Shown here: one piece after another, positions 24,714-35,884 of the stretch
How positions within the stretch are numbered: the first letter of the stretch is position 1
Layout of the letters: every line of letters begins with the position of its first letter
NCBI RefSeq assembly: GCF_000205165.1
Contig: NZ_GL883841.1
Location: 31,590 to 95,589, forward strand
Direction: 5' to 3'
Source of the DNA: Paraprevotella xylaniphila YIT 11841
Lineage (GTDB): Bacteria > Bacteroidota > Bacteroidia > Bacteroidales > Bacteroidaceae
Length of the DNA: 64,000 bases
Position numbers and translations under genes: made by a program
Notes under the pieces: generated by a model
Databases searched by the model: none
What the model saw: only the letters and a program-made list of their open reading frames with translations
Told to the model about the DNA's origin: nothing

Positions 24714-27623
24714 TCAGAAGGTGAGCTTCAACGTGGCCATGCCGTAGGGCTTCATCGTCAGCGTCCCGTCCACTATTTGCCCGGGCTGCTCTTCAAGCGT
24801 GCAAAGCGACACGGACGACGGACGATGGGCCGGAAAGTCCAAAGCCACCGTCTCTTCCCTGTCCGACACGGAACGCAGGCGGACAATCATCTCGTTGTCT
24901 TTCTCCGTGGATTTCAGCACGGTGACATACACGGCACGGTTGTCTACCGAAATGACGGACTTCACGTCCGGATTCTTGTCCGCCGTAACATGTACCAACG
25001 GTTGCGCCTGCTCCAAGCCAAAACGGTTGGCGTCTACAGCATCATATCCGCCATGCGGATGAATGCGGTAGCGGAAAGCCACCGGCCCGTCCTGCGTCAG
25101 GGGGAAGTTCGTGTGCCAATGGTTGTTCATCGCCCAGGAATACACCGTGGAAGACGGTTCCAGCTTGGTCAGCCAAGGCCCTTGTCCGCCCCATCCCAAC
25201 GAAATGTTGGCCGTGCGGTCGCCATACTCAAACAAGGGGGCATCCAAAGCACACCATGTCACGCCATGAGTGTCGTTCGAAACGTCCAACCAACGTTGCA
25301 GGGCCATCCAATTGCGGTTGGCTTGCGGCCACTGGTCTTTCTCCACTTCCATTATCCCCCAAGGGATATCCACTTTCGTCACACCCTGCGGCACGTTGAA
25401 ACCGAAACCGAAATGTATGCCGTCCTTGTCCAACAGCGGCAACTTGTCTACCACATTGGTGGTCTCCACCCACGGTTGCCCGGCCACCAGACGGACGGTA
25501 CGTGTCACCGAACGGCAACCTTTCATCATGGACTGCACTTTCAATTCCACCACCAATCCGCCTTGTTCGGTCACCGTGATGGCCTGCACCTTGTCGGCTT
25601 CGGGCTTGTTTTCATTGGCCGGCAGCCAACTGCACGAATTGGCCCCTCCGTCCACCGACGCGTCGATATAATTGTAATCCTCTCCGGCACGGGTCAAGGA
25701 CACGATGTTTCCTGTCTTGCCGTCTATCGTGACACGCACACAACCATTGTCTAACGTATAACCATCTAACTTACAGGCATCTCCTGGCACGGCATCACCT
25801 TCCACCACACGGTAGTGGCGCGAACCCAACGCCGGTACATCCGAAGCCCAGAACGCCAGTTCGCCAGTAGACAACCGTTGCGACGGCACAGCATTTCCTA
25901 CATCGTCCACCACTTTGTCGCCCTTTTGACTCTCTGAAGAGGACAAAGTAACCAATCCTCCATGCGGCCAAGACAACGTATTAAATACCGCGATGCCACC
26001 ATTCGACGGTCCTTCGCGCGGCCCCAACGCGCCGTTAGACTTGTCAGTGGCCAAGCCCAACGCCTCGTCCAACAAGGTCATCGAACGGGCTTCTGCTTCA
26101 TAAAAATAAGATTGCTTTACCTTACTGATCGCTTCATGGAAATACGGTTCCCAAGGATTCTCAAAATCCCACGTATGTTCTGAACCCAAAAGGATGTACC
26201 GCCACCCCTCGTCGAACTCGGCACGCGGCGCACAAGCTCCTCCGGCCAGCATCGACCACACCGTCTCGGCCTGCGTGATACGTTCCTTGTTGCGGCGGTT
26301 CACTGCGGTAAGCCGTGCGGCCGTACCCAAGCCATCAGTCCAATACTCCGTATAATCACCATGCACCACAGGCAGGCGGTCGCCATATTTTTCCTCCAAA
26401 GTCTTCATGACCTCATGGCCGCCGCTAATGACAATCTTGGGATAGGCATATTTCTTGTTCCACTCATTGACAGCGTAAGGCACGTCGGCATCCACCGGAT
26501 TGTTATCCCAAAGCGACCAGGACAAGACGATGAAGTCATACGGGTAGTTTTTCTTCTCCAGATCCACAAGCTGCCCGGTAAAATCAACATTGGCACTACC
26601 CATTTGGATACGCGCCGGGACCTTACGTGCATTGCGTTGGCCGAACCATGGGCGACCGGTCGTATTGCCCTTGTCCATGCTTCCGCTGTTGGCATATTTT
26701 CCCGGTTGGAGAAACAACACTTTGGAATGGCCGTCCGGCCCTACCCACCAGAAAGGAAAACCGTCTATCCCGAAAGAATGGGCATTGCCGCCCCGATCGG
26801 TGTTCGGCCATGAAATGACATACTTGATGCCTTCCTGAGCCATGACGGGCACCAAGCCCCAAGAGATGCCGGGGATGTCGAACTGTTGGAATACATCCGC
26901 AGGCACTCCGGAAAGTCTCTGCAATTCACGTGAGAACTTAAATACGTGGAACAGTTCCTCATCCGAACAAATGCTCGTGTTCAGGTTCAGGTAAGAGGCA
27001 TCCACGGACAAGCCTCCGCCCTTTATGGAAGCTATAATCTCGTCGCGCATCCCCGGTTCGGAGTTCCACAATCGTTCAATCGGCCAAGTCACCTCGGGAT
27101 TCCACACAAAACGCGCACCGTCCACATGGCCGACAGTCTCGTGCGAGAGCTTCATACCTTCCTTAACATTCGTCTTATGCAACATCTCCACGTTTTTGTG
27201 CGTGTTCGTGTAACCGATGTCCACGTGCGAATGGTTGTAAAGGTACACCGTCCAATGCCGCATCGGTTCCACGGTGACTTTCGTCTTCACTTTCTTTTCG
27301 GTTCCGCGCACCGTCAGCGAAACATCCACGGTCTTGTCCACGGGCAAGGCGGAAGGCAACATGACCTCCACTTCTGCCGAATCCTCCGCATCAATGCGGA
27401 AAGCGGATGTCTCCTTCAGTTTCCTATACGCCACATCCACACAGACCTCGCCTTTCAATTCAGCCCCCTTCAACCGCACGGCAACGATACGTCCCGGCGA
27501 ACGGTCTTGTCTATACCCATACAAAGGTTTCACTACACAACTGACCTGTTCCGGAACCACATCGGCATTCACATTGCCCGCCGCCAGAACCGCCAACATC
27601 CCACAAAAAAAATTTCTTTTCAT
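24714..27623 (-). CDS. GH38-family alpha-mannosidase-like glycosidase, secreted
   Basis: GH38 enzymes are zinc-dependent retaining alpha-mannosidases. This 969-residue protein has a signal peptide (cleavage near VNA-DV), an N-terminal beta domain and the GH38 catalytic core opening with YLYNHSHVDIGYTNTHKN (His-x-Asp zinc ligands, near residue 155). Further catalytic-domain segments are FQQFDIPGISWGLVP and DFIVLSWSLWDNN. The C-terminal half is the GH38 beta-sandwich region. It may remove mannose from host N-glycans or yeast mannan. I chose ATG 27623 as the start of the signal peptide (27626 is equally possible). It is divergent from the GH43 gene at 27816. Confidence 0.82.
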   Translation of the reverse strand: MKRNFFCGMLAVLAAGNVNADVVPEQVSCVVKPLYGYRQDRSPGRIVAVRLKGAELKGEVCVDVAYRKLKETSAFRIDAEDSAEVEVMLPSALPVDKTVDVSLTVRGTEKKVKTKVTVEPMRHWTVYLYNHSHVDIGYTNTHKNVEMLHKTNVKEGMKLSHETVGHVDGARFVWNPEVTWPIERLWNSEPGMRDEIIASIKGGGLSVDASYLNLNTSICSDEELFHVFKFSRELQRLSGVPADVFQQFDIPGISWGLVPVMAQEGIKYVISWPNTDRGGNAHSFGIDGFPFWWVGPDGHSKVLFLQPGKYANSGSMDKGNTTGRPWFGQRNARKVPARIQMGSANVDFTGQLVDLEKKNYPYDFIVLSWSLWDNNPVDADVPYAVNEWNKKYAYPKIVISGGHEVMKTLEEKYGDRLPVVHGDYTEYWTDGLGTAARLTAVNRRNKERITQAETVWSMLAGGACAPRAEFDEGWRYILLGSEHTWDFENPWEPYFHEAISKVKQSYFYEAEARSMTLLDEALGLATDKSNGALGPREGPSNGGIAVFNTLSWPHGGLVTLSSSESQKGDKVVDDVGNAVPSQRLSTGELAFWASDVPALGSRHYRVVEGDAVPGDACKLDGYTLDNGCVRVTIDGKTGNIVSLTRAGEDYNYIDASVDGGANSCSWLPANENKPEADKVQAITVTEQGGLVVELKVQSMMKGCRSVTRTVRLVAGQPWVETTNVVDKLPLLDKDGIHFGFGFNVPQGVTKVDIPWGIMEVEKDQWPQANRNWMALQRWLDVSNDTHGVTWCALDAPLFEYGDRTANISLGWGGQGPWLTKLEPSSTVYSWAMNNHWHTNFPLTQDGPVAFRYRIHPHGGYDAVDANRFGLEQAQPLVHVTADKNPDVKSVISVDNRAVYVTVLKSTEKDNEMIVRLRSVSDREETVALDFPAHRPSSVSLCTLEEQPGQIVDGTLTMKPYGMATLKLTF

Positions 27624-27769
27624 CACATTGATTAGTTTTCATTGTATCGGTCACAAAGTGACAAAAAAAAGACGGGACGGGCAACCAAGCATAACGCAAA
27701 AAATACCACATTCTCGCCACACCGTGCGAAAAGCCACCGCAAAGACTTCCTTTATCGGCCGATTCTGCC

Positions 27770-27777
27770 TATCTTTG
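27770..27777 (+). promoter_or_regulatory. -7 box of the GH43 gene
   Basis: TATCTTTG lies 38 bases upstream of the GH43 start. No TTTG occurs at the ideal spacing, so only the -7 element is called. It excludes the longer upstream ORF extension as the true N-terminus. Confidence 0.45.
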
Positions 27778-27815
27778 CCCACACATATACAACAAAACTT
27801 AAACATTACCTAATC

Positions 27816-29039
27816 ATGAAACTCAAAAAACGAATGATGACTGGCATGTTGGCCGCCACCCTCGGGGCCATGGTACCGGCGCAGGCACAAACGGCCGAGC
27901 CTTCTCCTTACAGCAGTTACCTCTTCGCCTTCTTCTCCAACAATTCCCCTTACGGCGAACAGGTGCGCTATGCACTGAGCGATGACGGATATGACTACAC
28001 GTCCCTCAACCAAGGGCGTCCGGTCGTGGCCTCGGACACCATCGCCCTGAAGAAAAGCATACGGGACCCGTACATCACAAGAGGCCGGGACGGGAAAACA
28101 TTTTATATGGTCATGACGGACATGCGCTCGGACGAGGGTTGGCAAAGCAACGACGGACTCATCCTGATGAAGAGCACCGACCTCATCCATTGGCAACACA
28201 CGGCCATCGACTTCCCCACACGTTTCCCCAACCTGACGGGATTCGACCGCGAAAACCTACATGCCGTTTGGGCGCCTCAAATCATCTGGGACGACGAGGC
28301 CGGGAAATATATGATTTATTACTCCATCGGGCGGCACGACTGGGAGTATCCCACGGAAGACCCGAACTTCAAACAGCCTTACTTCAAGCTGTTCTACTCT
28401 TACGTGAACGAAGACTTCACGGACATCACGGAGCCGAAACTGCTGTTCGACTTCGGTACGGCCGCCATAGACGGGGACATCGTGTATAACCCGAAAACGA
28501 AAGAATACGTGCTGTTCTTCAAAGACGAGGGACGCTCGGTCATGAACAAAGGATTCCGCACGCGGCAGGGCGTGATGCGTGCCACTGCACCCCGACCCAC
28601 CGGCCCCTACACCATCGAATGGCGGCACCTGCAAAAAGAGGGGCAATATCCGGTGGAAGGTTCCAGTGTGTTCCCCCTCATCGGTTCGGACGAGTACGTC
28701 CTGATGTACGATTGCTACGCACAGGGGTTCTACCAATTCTGCAAGAGCACGAACCTGAAAGATTTCACATTCGTGCAAAACACGAAGACCCACGGTGACT
28801 TCACCCCGCGACATGGCTCTGTCATGCACATCACGCAGGCCGAACGGGAACGGTTGGAAGCCTGGTCCGAGCTGAGCACTGCGGTAAACGACCTCCGTAC
28901 GCGCCCCGTCCCCACGCTGACGCTGAAACAACTTGAACGCCGCCCGGCCTTGTTGGCCGAAGCCCAAAAAGTGCTCGACACCGTATCCGACCCCGAAACC
29001 ATGGTGGCCATGACAAAGAAACTGGAAAAGTTCAAATAA
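27816..29039 (+). CDS. GH43-family glycosidase, secreted
   Basis: GH43 five-bladed propeller enzymes are inverting arabinofuranosidases, xylosidases or galactosidases. This 407-residue protein has a signal peptide (cleavage near AQA-QT), the catalytic-base region SIRDPYITRGRDGKTFYMVM, the middle Asp in IDGDIVYNPKTKEYVLFF, and the catalytic-acid region VEGSSVFPL. A C-terminal helical tail of about 60 residues follows the propeller. The ATG at 27816 was chosen because it starts the signal peptide and lies after the -7 box. It is monocistronic with a hairpin terminator. The exact linkage cannot be told; an alpha-L-arabinofuranosidase role would fit the GH127 pair nearby. Confidence 0.82.
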   Translation: MKLKKRMMTGMLAATLGAMVPAQAQTAEPSPYSSYLFAFFSNNSPYGEQVRYALSDDGYDYTSLNQGRPVVASDTIALKKSIRDPYITRGRDGKTFYMVMTDMRSDEGWQSNDGLILMKSTDLIHWQHTAIDFPTRFPNLTGFDRENLHAVWAPQIIWDDEAGKYMIYYSIGRHDWEYPTEDPNFKQPYFKLFYSYVNEDFTDITEPKLLFDFGTAAIDGDIVYNPKTKEYVLFFKDEGRSVMNKGFRTRQGVMRATAPRPTGPYTIEWRHLQKEGQYPVEGSSVFPLIGSDEYVLMYDCYAQGFYQFCKSTNLKDFTFVQNTKTHGDFTPRHGSVMHITQAERERLEAWSELSTAVNDLRTRPVPTLTLKQLERRPALLAEAQKVLDTVSDPETMVAMTKKLEKFK

Positions 29040-29064
29040 GCAAACAGAAGAAACCATACGCAAA

Positions 29065-29099
29065 AATGGCTGCACGGACCAGATGTACGTGCAGCCATT
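29065..29099. terminator. Bidirectional terminator, GH43 / thioredoxin-like gene
   Basis: AATGGCTGCACG (29065-29076) pairs perfectly with CGTGCAGCCATT (29088-29099), between two convergent genes, with CAAAA on the left. Confidence 0.75.
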
Positions 29100-29131
29100 G
29101 GCATACTCGCTTACCACATGAACGCGACAGC

Positions 29132-29650
29132 TTACAATCCTATCGCATTTTTCAGGATACCCAAACAAGCGTCATCTTCCGTTTCATACGTCGTTTGGGC
29201 TATCACCTTGTTTTTCCCGTCCAACACCACAAAACTGGAAGCACCCATCTTATCGGCATCTATCCCCAAATATCGGTTCAGATAATCTCCTGTCGCACTT
29301 ATCGGATTGTAGAAATCAATAATGGCATACCATTTCCTCTTCCGGTTTTGATTGACCACATAAATGGGGCCTCCTACTTTATAGTTTTCCATGTAAGCTT
29401 CCACTTCCGCACGGCTTTGCGCACAAACAGGATAGAAATCCACATTCTTCTGCCCGGCAAGCAGCTTATGGATTTGGGGATAAAGCACCAACGACGGTTC
29501 GCAATAGTCGCAAAGGATGTAGACAACCTTATAGGGCTTCTCTGATGCCTTGATTTTTGCGGCCAATGCTCCATCGCCCAAATCCACAACTTGCCCGTAA
29601 AGCGGGAATACGAACAAACCCAACAACAAAATCAAACTTAACTTTTTCAT
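29132..29650 (-). CDS. Periplasmic thioredoxin-like protein
   Basis: The 172-residue protein has a signal peptide (cleavage near LYG-QV). It carries a CDYC motif in VVYILCDYCEPSLVLYP, at the position and spacing of a thioredoxin-fold active site, followed by a C-terminal strand-helix region (ASSFVVLDGKNKVIAQT) usual for redoxins. It may oxidise, reduce or isomerise disulfides in the periplasm. The CxxC dipeptide DY is not a standard thioredoxin (GP) or DsbA (PH) pair, so direction is unclear. It follows the frameshifted lipoprotein gene by seven bases, so the two are probably one transcript. Confidence 0.65.
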   Translation of the reverse strand: MKKLSLILLLGLFVFPLYGQVVDLGDGALAAKIKASEKPYKVVYILCDYCEPSLVLYPQIHKLLAGQKNVDFYPVCAQSRAEVEAYMENYKVGGPIYVVNQNRKRKWYAIIDFYNPISATGDYLNRYLGIDADKMGASSFVVLDGKNKVIAQTTYETEDDACLGILKNAIGL

Positions 29651-29657
29651 CGCAACT

Positions 29658-30366
29658 TCAATTCAAGGGAATTTTTCCTCCCGGAATATCTGCCGGTACA
29701 CCTACTACATCGATAATATATCCCCCATGTTGCCCCAAAGAGTCTACAAAAGGTACTACGCCACGAGCTATTTGTCCCGTTTCAAATAAATAGTCAATTC
29801 TCCTTTCCATCTCTGCATACATTTCATCAGAGTTCAACCAATCATTCATATCTTCTATTGTAACAGAATCATTTATCCAATACAGGTCGTCATCAATCAT
29901 CAAACAAGCATCATTCTTGTCAAACCCCTCAGGAAACTCTTCATCCAATAACAATTCTATATAATAACGAGAGTTCAAAGTATCCGTTTTCAACTCTACC
30001 AAATACTCCCCGTCAAATACAGCCTGTTTTGCAACAGACACACTGATGTTTTTCGGTAAGAATTTAAAATCACATAACCCGAATCCACGATTGCAGTCAA
30101 GCTTCTTACGAGCCAATTTCACACTCACAAGATTCAGGAATTTTAAGTCTTTTGGATTTACCGTCGCACTCGGTGCTTTTTTGTCCGGAAGTTCGTCTAC
30201 CAAAGACTTAAATTTCACCTTTTCCATAAAAGCCAATTCGTCAAAACCATTCTCCCTTACCATGTCTTCCGTGCCATTTACAGAAATTTGTTCTTCTGAT
30301 TGACACCCCACTGCGAAAGAGATAATCGCAAAGGCACATCCTACAATAAAAAAAACTCGTTCTCAT
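29658..30366 (-). pseudogene. Lipoprotein gene with a frameshift in its signal peptide
   Basis: From the ATG at 30366 the first codons read MRTSFF, then run out of frame in an eight-base T run (A8 on the plus strand, 30348-30355). With seven bases the reading becomes MRTSFFIVGCAFAIISFAVG then CQSEE, a textbook lipoprotein signal peptide with lipobox Cys, continuing into the 217-residue downstream frame without a stop. The total length (709 bases) is one more than a multiple of three, as expected. The mature part is acidic and I recognise no family. It could be phase-variable, a true pseudogene, corrected by polymerase slippage, or a sequencing error. The thioredoxin-like gene follows by seven bases. 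Confidence 0.75.
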
Positions 30367-30469
30367 AGCTTTATTTTTCTTAGTAATACATCGCAAATAT
30401 AATGAATTTAAAAGAAAAACCAAACAATTACAAACTTTTTTTCGCAAAAATCATAAAACATAAAAAAAC

Positions 30470-30509
30470 AAAAGATTCAATGTCCCCAAACAAAGACAAT
30501 GAATCTTTT
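30470..30509 (-). terminator. Terminator of the GH43_34-like gene
   Basis: AAAAGATTCAATGTC (30470-30484) pairs with GACAATGAATCTTTT (30495-30509) with one mismatch. On the minus strand it is followed by a TTTTGTTTTTTTA tract, 48 bases after the stop of the gene at 30557. The rest of the gap to 30366 is A/T-rich with no further feature. Confidence 0.75.
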
Positions 30510-30556
30510 ATTCCCTCCATAAATTGTCACTCATGAAAGTATCCTGCGGCCATTCC

Positions 30557-31705
30557 TTAAAAATCTGCCTGCAAATCGTCCGGCGACCAACCGTCCACCC
30601 AACGGATGACCGGAGTACCATCGGCTTCAAAATCTATCGGCAACCATATATGACGGGAATTTTTCAGGCTCCGGGGATTCCAACGGTCGGCCATGAACAC
30701 GAAACCATCCTCTGTGCCTTCCACCTTAAAAATATACGTGCCTTGCGTATGGAAAGACTTCTTGGCATCTTTCCCGACAAAAGGGGAAGGCAACTGTTCC
30801 CACGGCCCCCACAACGAAGTGGCCTTGAACATGCGGGCTTCATTCGGTGCCCAACCCGTGCAACCGCTCGTAACCATCCAATACACACCGTCACGCTTGA
30901 AAATGGCCGGAGCCTCGTTCTGCCCGCCCGGCGCGACACGCACATACCGTCCGGTATAGTCCAAATAATCATCTGCCAACTCCGCAATGTTCAACGTCAG
31001 GTTCTCTTCTGCCGAATAAATATGATATGCCTTACCGTCATCGTCCACGTACACGGTCATGTCCCGGCTCATCTGTCCGCCCGGTACGTCGCGTGCCAAA
31101 AGCAGCCCCTCACGAATCGCCTCACGCCACTCCGGAGTCCACCATTCCTTATAGTCCGCTTCCTTCAGCTTCTTAGCCTTGCGGATGTCGCGGCGTGAAA
31201 AGTCCACCGGCCATTTGCCCGCATTCGGGCGCAAAGAACGGATAAACCGGAAAGGGCCAACCGGAGAATCGCTCTCGGCAAAGCCCACACGGGCAGCTGC
31301 ATAGCCTTGCCCTTTCAACTCCAAATGGAACAGCATGACGAATTTCCCCGTCTTGGGGTTGCGCACCACCTTGGGACGCTCCATGATGCACCCCCGTTCT
31401 ATGTCGTGCCCGGCCTCCTCGGAAACAGCCAAAGCCACTCCTTCGTCTTCCCAATTCATCAGGTCGGAAGAAGAATAGACCTCTACGCCTACTTCGGTGG
31501 TAAACCCGCGTGCAGGCCGGTTCTCGCCATACCAATAATACTTGCCTTCATGGAACAACAGGCCGCCCCCGTGGGCATTGATGTGCTCTCCTTTCCGGTC
31601 CGGCCATTCCTGACCTGGACGGATTTCATCCAAAGCCTGAGCTTCCACCGCCGCCACCATGGCGCACAGGAAGAAAGCCAAGCCCAAAATTCGCTTCAAT
31701 TTCAT
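30557..31705 (-). CDS. GH43 glycosidase, exo-galactanase-like subfamily, secreted
   Basis: The 382-residue protein has a signal peptide (cleavage near VEA-QA) and one GH43 propeller. The motif GEHINAHGGGLLFHEGKYYW then YGE is typical of the GH43_24/GH43_34 branch, which includes exo-beta-1,3-galactanases acting on arabinogalactan. Other conserved parts are ERPKVVRNPKTGKFVM, MSRDMTVYVDDDGKAYHIY and EAPAIFKRDGVYWMV. This branch often lacks the canonical catalytic base, so a mechanism cannot be assigned by eye. I chose ATG 31705 (MKLKRILG), the start of the signal peptide, over 31720. Confidence 0.8.
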   Translation of the reverse strand: MKLKRILGLAFFLCAMVAAVEAQALDEIRPGQEWPDRKGEHINAHGGGLLFHEGKYYWYGENRPARGFTTEVGVEVYSSSDLMNWEDEGVALAVSEEAGHDIERGCIMERPKVVRNPKTGKFVMLFHLELKGQGYAAARVGFAESDSPVGPFRFIRSLRPNAGKWPVDFSRRDIRKAKKLKEADYKEWWTPEWREAIREGLLLARDVPGGQMSRDMTVYVDDDGKAYHIYSAEENLTLNIAELADDYLDYTGRYVRVAPGGQNEAPAIFKRDGVYWMVTSGCTGWAPNEARMFKATSLWGPWEQLPSPFVGKDAKKSFHTQGTYIFKVEGTEDGFVFMADRWNPRSLKNSRHIWLPIDFEADGTPVIRWVDGWSPDDLQADF

Positions 31706-31749
31706 TTTTCTTATTGTCATTAGGTTTTTACCTCATTTCCATCAGGGTT

Positions 31750-32532
31750 CTATTTCATACCACGAGCCTTGTAAATACGCTCCTTCGCATTGTTGATTTG
31801 TTGGAATTTCTCTTCCGCAGCCCGCCGCACATCTTCTCCTAACGTCGCTACGCGGTCGGGATGATGTTTCAGGGCCAATTTGCGGAAAGCCTTGCGCACC
31901 TCTTCGTCCGTGGCGGACGGCTCTATTTCCAGTACTTTATAGGCATCTGCCAAAGATTCGCCTTTCAAGTTGAGCATAGAATCCACCTCTCCGGCAGACA
32001 ACTCCATGGCCAAAGCCACTTCCCGCAACGCCGTTATCTCTTCCGCACATACGTTTCCGTCGCTTTGTGCAATCCTTACCAAGAAATTCAGCAGCTGCAA
32101 TCGTTCACCATAGTTCAGATGCGCGGCAATCTGTCTGCCACAATCGAAAATCATATCCCGAAATGCCACAGGGGACACTCCGTCCAACCGTTTGGCCTCA
32201 TCGAAGAGCTTCAGCAAGATTTGTTCCCCCTCCTCTACTGCGGCTTCCCCGAAATTCGCACGAAGGAAGCGACGGACGAATTCCATTTCGCTGTGCATGA
32301 TTTTCCGGTCTGCCCGCATCACGTAAGAGGCCATCACCAACATCGAAAACAAAAAGCTGTTCCGCCGCCCCTGTTCGTATCGGCCTCGCCCCACCTCATC
32401 CGCTTGCAAATCCTCTTGCATGCCTACAGCCTGCTTGTCAAACCACGAACCGATAAAATAACCGGCCAGTGCACCCAACGGCCCCATCGTCATGAACCCC
32501 ATCGCACTGCCTATCCATTTTCCCACTCCCAT
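31750..32532 (-). CDS. TerB and DnaJ domain protein (DjlA-like)
   Basis: The 260-residue protein begins with a Gly-rich hydrophobic segment (SAMGFMTMGPLGALAGYFIG) that could anchor it in the inner membrane. A TerB-like helical domain follows (SMLVMASYVMRADRKIMHSE), and it ends in a J domain with the HPD tripeptide (FRKLALKHHPDRV). DjlA-type co-chaperones recruit DnaK to membrane-associated clients, and the layout matches. It lies upstream of the GH43 gene with a 44-base gap and may share its transcript. The client is unknown. Confidence 0.85.
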   Translation of the reverse strand: MGVGKWIGSAMGFMTMGPLGALAGYFIGSWFDKQAVGMQEDLQADEVGRGRYEQGRRNSFLFSMLVMASYVMRADRKIMHSEMEFVRRFLRANFGEAAVEEGEQILLKLFDEAKRLDGVSPVAFRDMIFDCGRQIAAHLNYGERLQLLNFLVRIAQSDGNVCAEEITALREVALAMELSAGEVDSMLNLKGESLADAYKVLEIEPSATDEEVRKAFRKLALKHHPDRVATLGEDVRRAAEEKFQQINNAKERIYKARGMK

Positions 32533-32748
32533 ATTCTATTCATTTTTTATTCGGAAATCCCTAACCATGGAAGACGGGCACAAAAACGCATGAAAACACC
32601 GTTTTACGATTTGGCCATGCCAACCTGTCCCCGACCTTCGTACGGACAAAGATATGAAGTTTTTCGCAGAAGACAGGAAAAACGTCCCCTTTTTCTTTCC
32701 ACACCGACTGCGGCACACTGTCCTCGGACAGCAACAAGCAAAAAAGGA

Positions 32749-32786
32749 GAAAGGGAGAACGCCCACCCACGAACATTCTCCCTTTC
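32749..32786 (-). terminator. groSL terminator
   Basis: GAAAGGGAGAA (32749-32759) pairs perfectly with TTCTCCCTTTC (32776-32786). On the minus strand the hairpin is followed by TCCTTTTTTGC, 33 bases beyond the groL stop. Confidence 0.8.
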
Positions 32787-32818
32787 ACATTATAATAGGT
32801 TTCCGTAAACCGTCCGGC

Positions 32819-34477
<1,659 letters not shown>

Positions 34478-34507
34478 CTATTATATATTAATGTATAAAA
34501 CGAAAAA

Positions 34508-34780
34508 TTATGCCAACACAGCCACCACGTCGCTCTGTCGCATAATCAAATATTTCTTGCCTTCGAATTCCAGTTCCGTACCGGCATACTTACCGTACAG
34601 CACGGTATCGCCTTCCTTCAAGACCATCTCTTCGTCTTTCGTACCTTTACCCACTGCAACGATAGTACCTTGCAACGGTTTTTCCTTGGCGGTGTCGGGA
34701 ATGATAATACCACCTACTGTCTTCGTCTCTGCCGGAGCCGGTTCAATCAGCACACGGTCTGCTAATGGTTTAATGCTCAT
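34508..34780 (-). CDS. groS: Co-chaperonin GroES
   Basis: The 90-residue lid of the GroEL chamber. [18 protein letters not shown] at the start and [13 protein letters not shown], which is the mobile loop that touches GroEL, are canonical, and the length is typical of Bacteroidales. It is the first gene of the groSL operon. No Bacteroidota -7 box was found with confidence in the 224 bases upstream. Confidence 0.98.
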   Translation of the reverse strand: MSIKPLADRVLIEPAPAETKTVGGIIIPDTAKEKPLQGTIVAVGKGTKDEEMVLKEGDTVLYGKYAGTELEFEGKKYLIMRQSDVVAVLA

Positions 34781-34980
34781 AATGGATAAATTTTATAATT
34801 GTACATTTTAAAAATTCTACTCCAATCCATACGAAAAACATGCCAAAACACCACGACTGACACTTTGGCACACTTTTACCATGTACAGCCCCGAAATACG
34901 GCAGACTTTCTGCCAACCTTGCCTCCGCAGTTTTTTGTGTCCAAATCAGTAGAAAAGCCCTTTATATGAAATTTATTCCG

Positions 34981-34988
34981 TACTTTTG
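34981..34988 (+). promoter_or_regulatory. -7 box that relocates the start of the membrane-protein gene
   Basis: TACTTTTG fits TAnnTTTG. It lies 15 bases downstream of the first in-frame ATG (34966), which would therefore be untranscribed, leaving ATG 35005 as the start with a leader of only about 10-15 bases. Confidence 0.45.
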
Positions 34989-35004
34989 CAGAAAGCAACA
35001 AACG

Positions 35005-35880
35005 ATGAAACTACGACTGACCTATCTTGCCGTATTCCTCATAATACTTTCCGCACTGACATTCCTTCCCAAAACGGGAGGCTATATCTGGCAACCGGAA
35101 ATCATCAACCCGTTGTCTGCTTTGCTGTTTACGCTATTGGTCTATCTGACCGGCCACATCGCCCACTCTGCCCAAAGTTCCGCCGGAATCCTTTGCACGG
35201 CCATGTTTGTCCTGCTCTTCTGTCCGGACTCGCACGAGTTCTTCAACCGTGACGAGACAGCCGTCATGACCCTCTCGTCCACTTGCATCGTCCCGTTCTT
35301 CATTTCTCAATATACCCGTATTTCCAATAAAAATTTCAAATACGGCTACTTCCTGATGTTGTTGATGGGTATATTTTGCAGCTATACGCACGACAGCATC
35401 ACGATTCCGCTTTGTGCCAGTTTCCTCACACTGTCCTATTTGCAGCGCGACCGGCTGTTCCGTCTGGCCTGTTGGCCCATGGTCATAGGTTTTGCCATCG
35501 GCACCACACTTTGCCTTTTGCAGTCCACCTTTTGGAAACAGTCATCGTGGAACGACCTGACCGCCTTGTCTTCCCAAACGGCAGACGGTTTCACCCAACT
35601 GTGGGAGACCAAAGTCTTCATGTTCGCCACTCTGCTCACCATTTATTTCTTATCTTCACGGAAAAAACGGAAACGGCTATGGCGCATCTCCCGTGAGCAC
35701 AAGCTTCTGACTTATTGCCTATTGTATTCTTTCTGCGCCATTCCTTTTGCCCCGTTAGGAATAGACAGCGCCATCTCCGGCGTATGTTTCTTTTGCATGT
35801 TCTGGGCGTTGTTCCTGTTCCAACAGCTTTTAGTCCTGTTTCGGGAACACCGCCGCAAGAAACTCAAATCACGAACCTGA
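35005..35880 (+). CDS. Polytopic membrane protein of unknown function
   Basis: I do not recognise the family. The 291-residue protein has about nine or ten predicted membrane helices, beginning LRLTYLAVFLIILSALTFL. It includes a conserved-looking loop FCPDSHEFFNRDETAVMTLS with charged residues and another (YTHDSITIPL) between helices, a layout reminiscent of membrane-embedded glycan polymerases or transferases. It ends in a basic tail. The start at 35005 was preferred because of the -7 box at 34981-34988. It converges on the endonuclease gene with only four bases between stops, leaving no room for a terminator. Confidence 0.7.
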   Translation: MKLRLTYLAVFLIILSALTFLPKTGGYIWQPEIINPLSALLFTLLVYLTGHIAHSAQSSAGILCTAMFVLLFCPDSHEFFNRDETAVMTLSSTCIVPFFISQYTRISNKNFKYGYFLMLLMGIFCSYTHDSITIPLCASFLTLSYLQRDRLFRLACWPMVIGFAIGTTLCLLQSTFWKQSSWNDLTALSSQTADGFTQLWETKVFMFATLLTIYFLSSRKKRKRLWRISREHKLLTYCLLYSFCAIPFAPLGIDSAISGVCFFCMFWALFLFQQLLVLFREHRRKKLKSRT

Positions 35881-35884
35881 GCGG

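Noticed and set aside
24660..25754. 364-codon plus-strand ORF over the GH38 gene
   Set aside because: It is an antisense shadow of the GH38 C-terminal region, His/Arg-rich with no recognisable motif.
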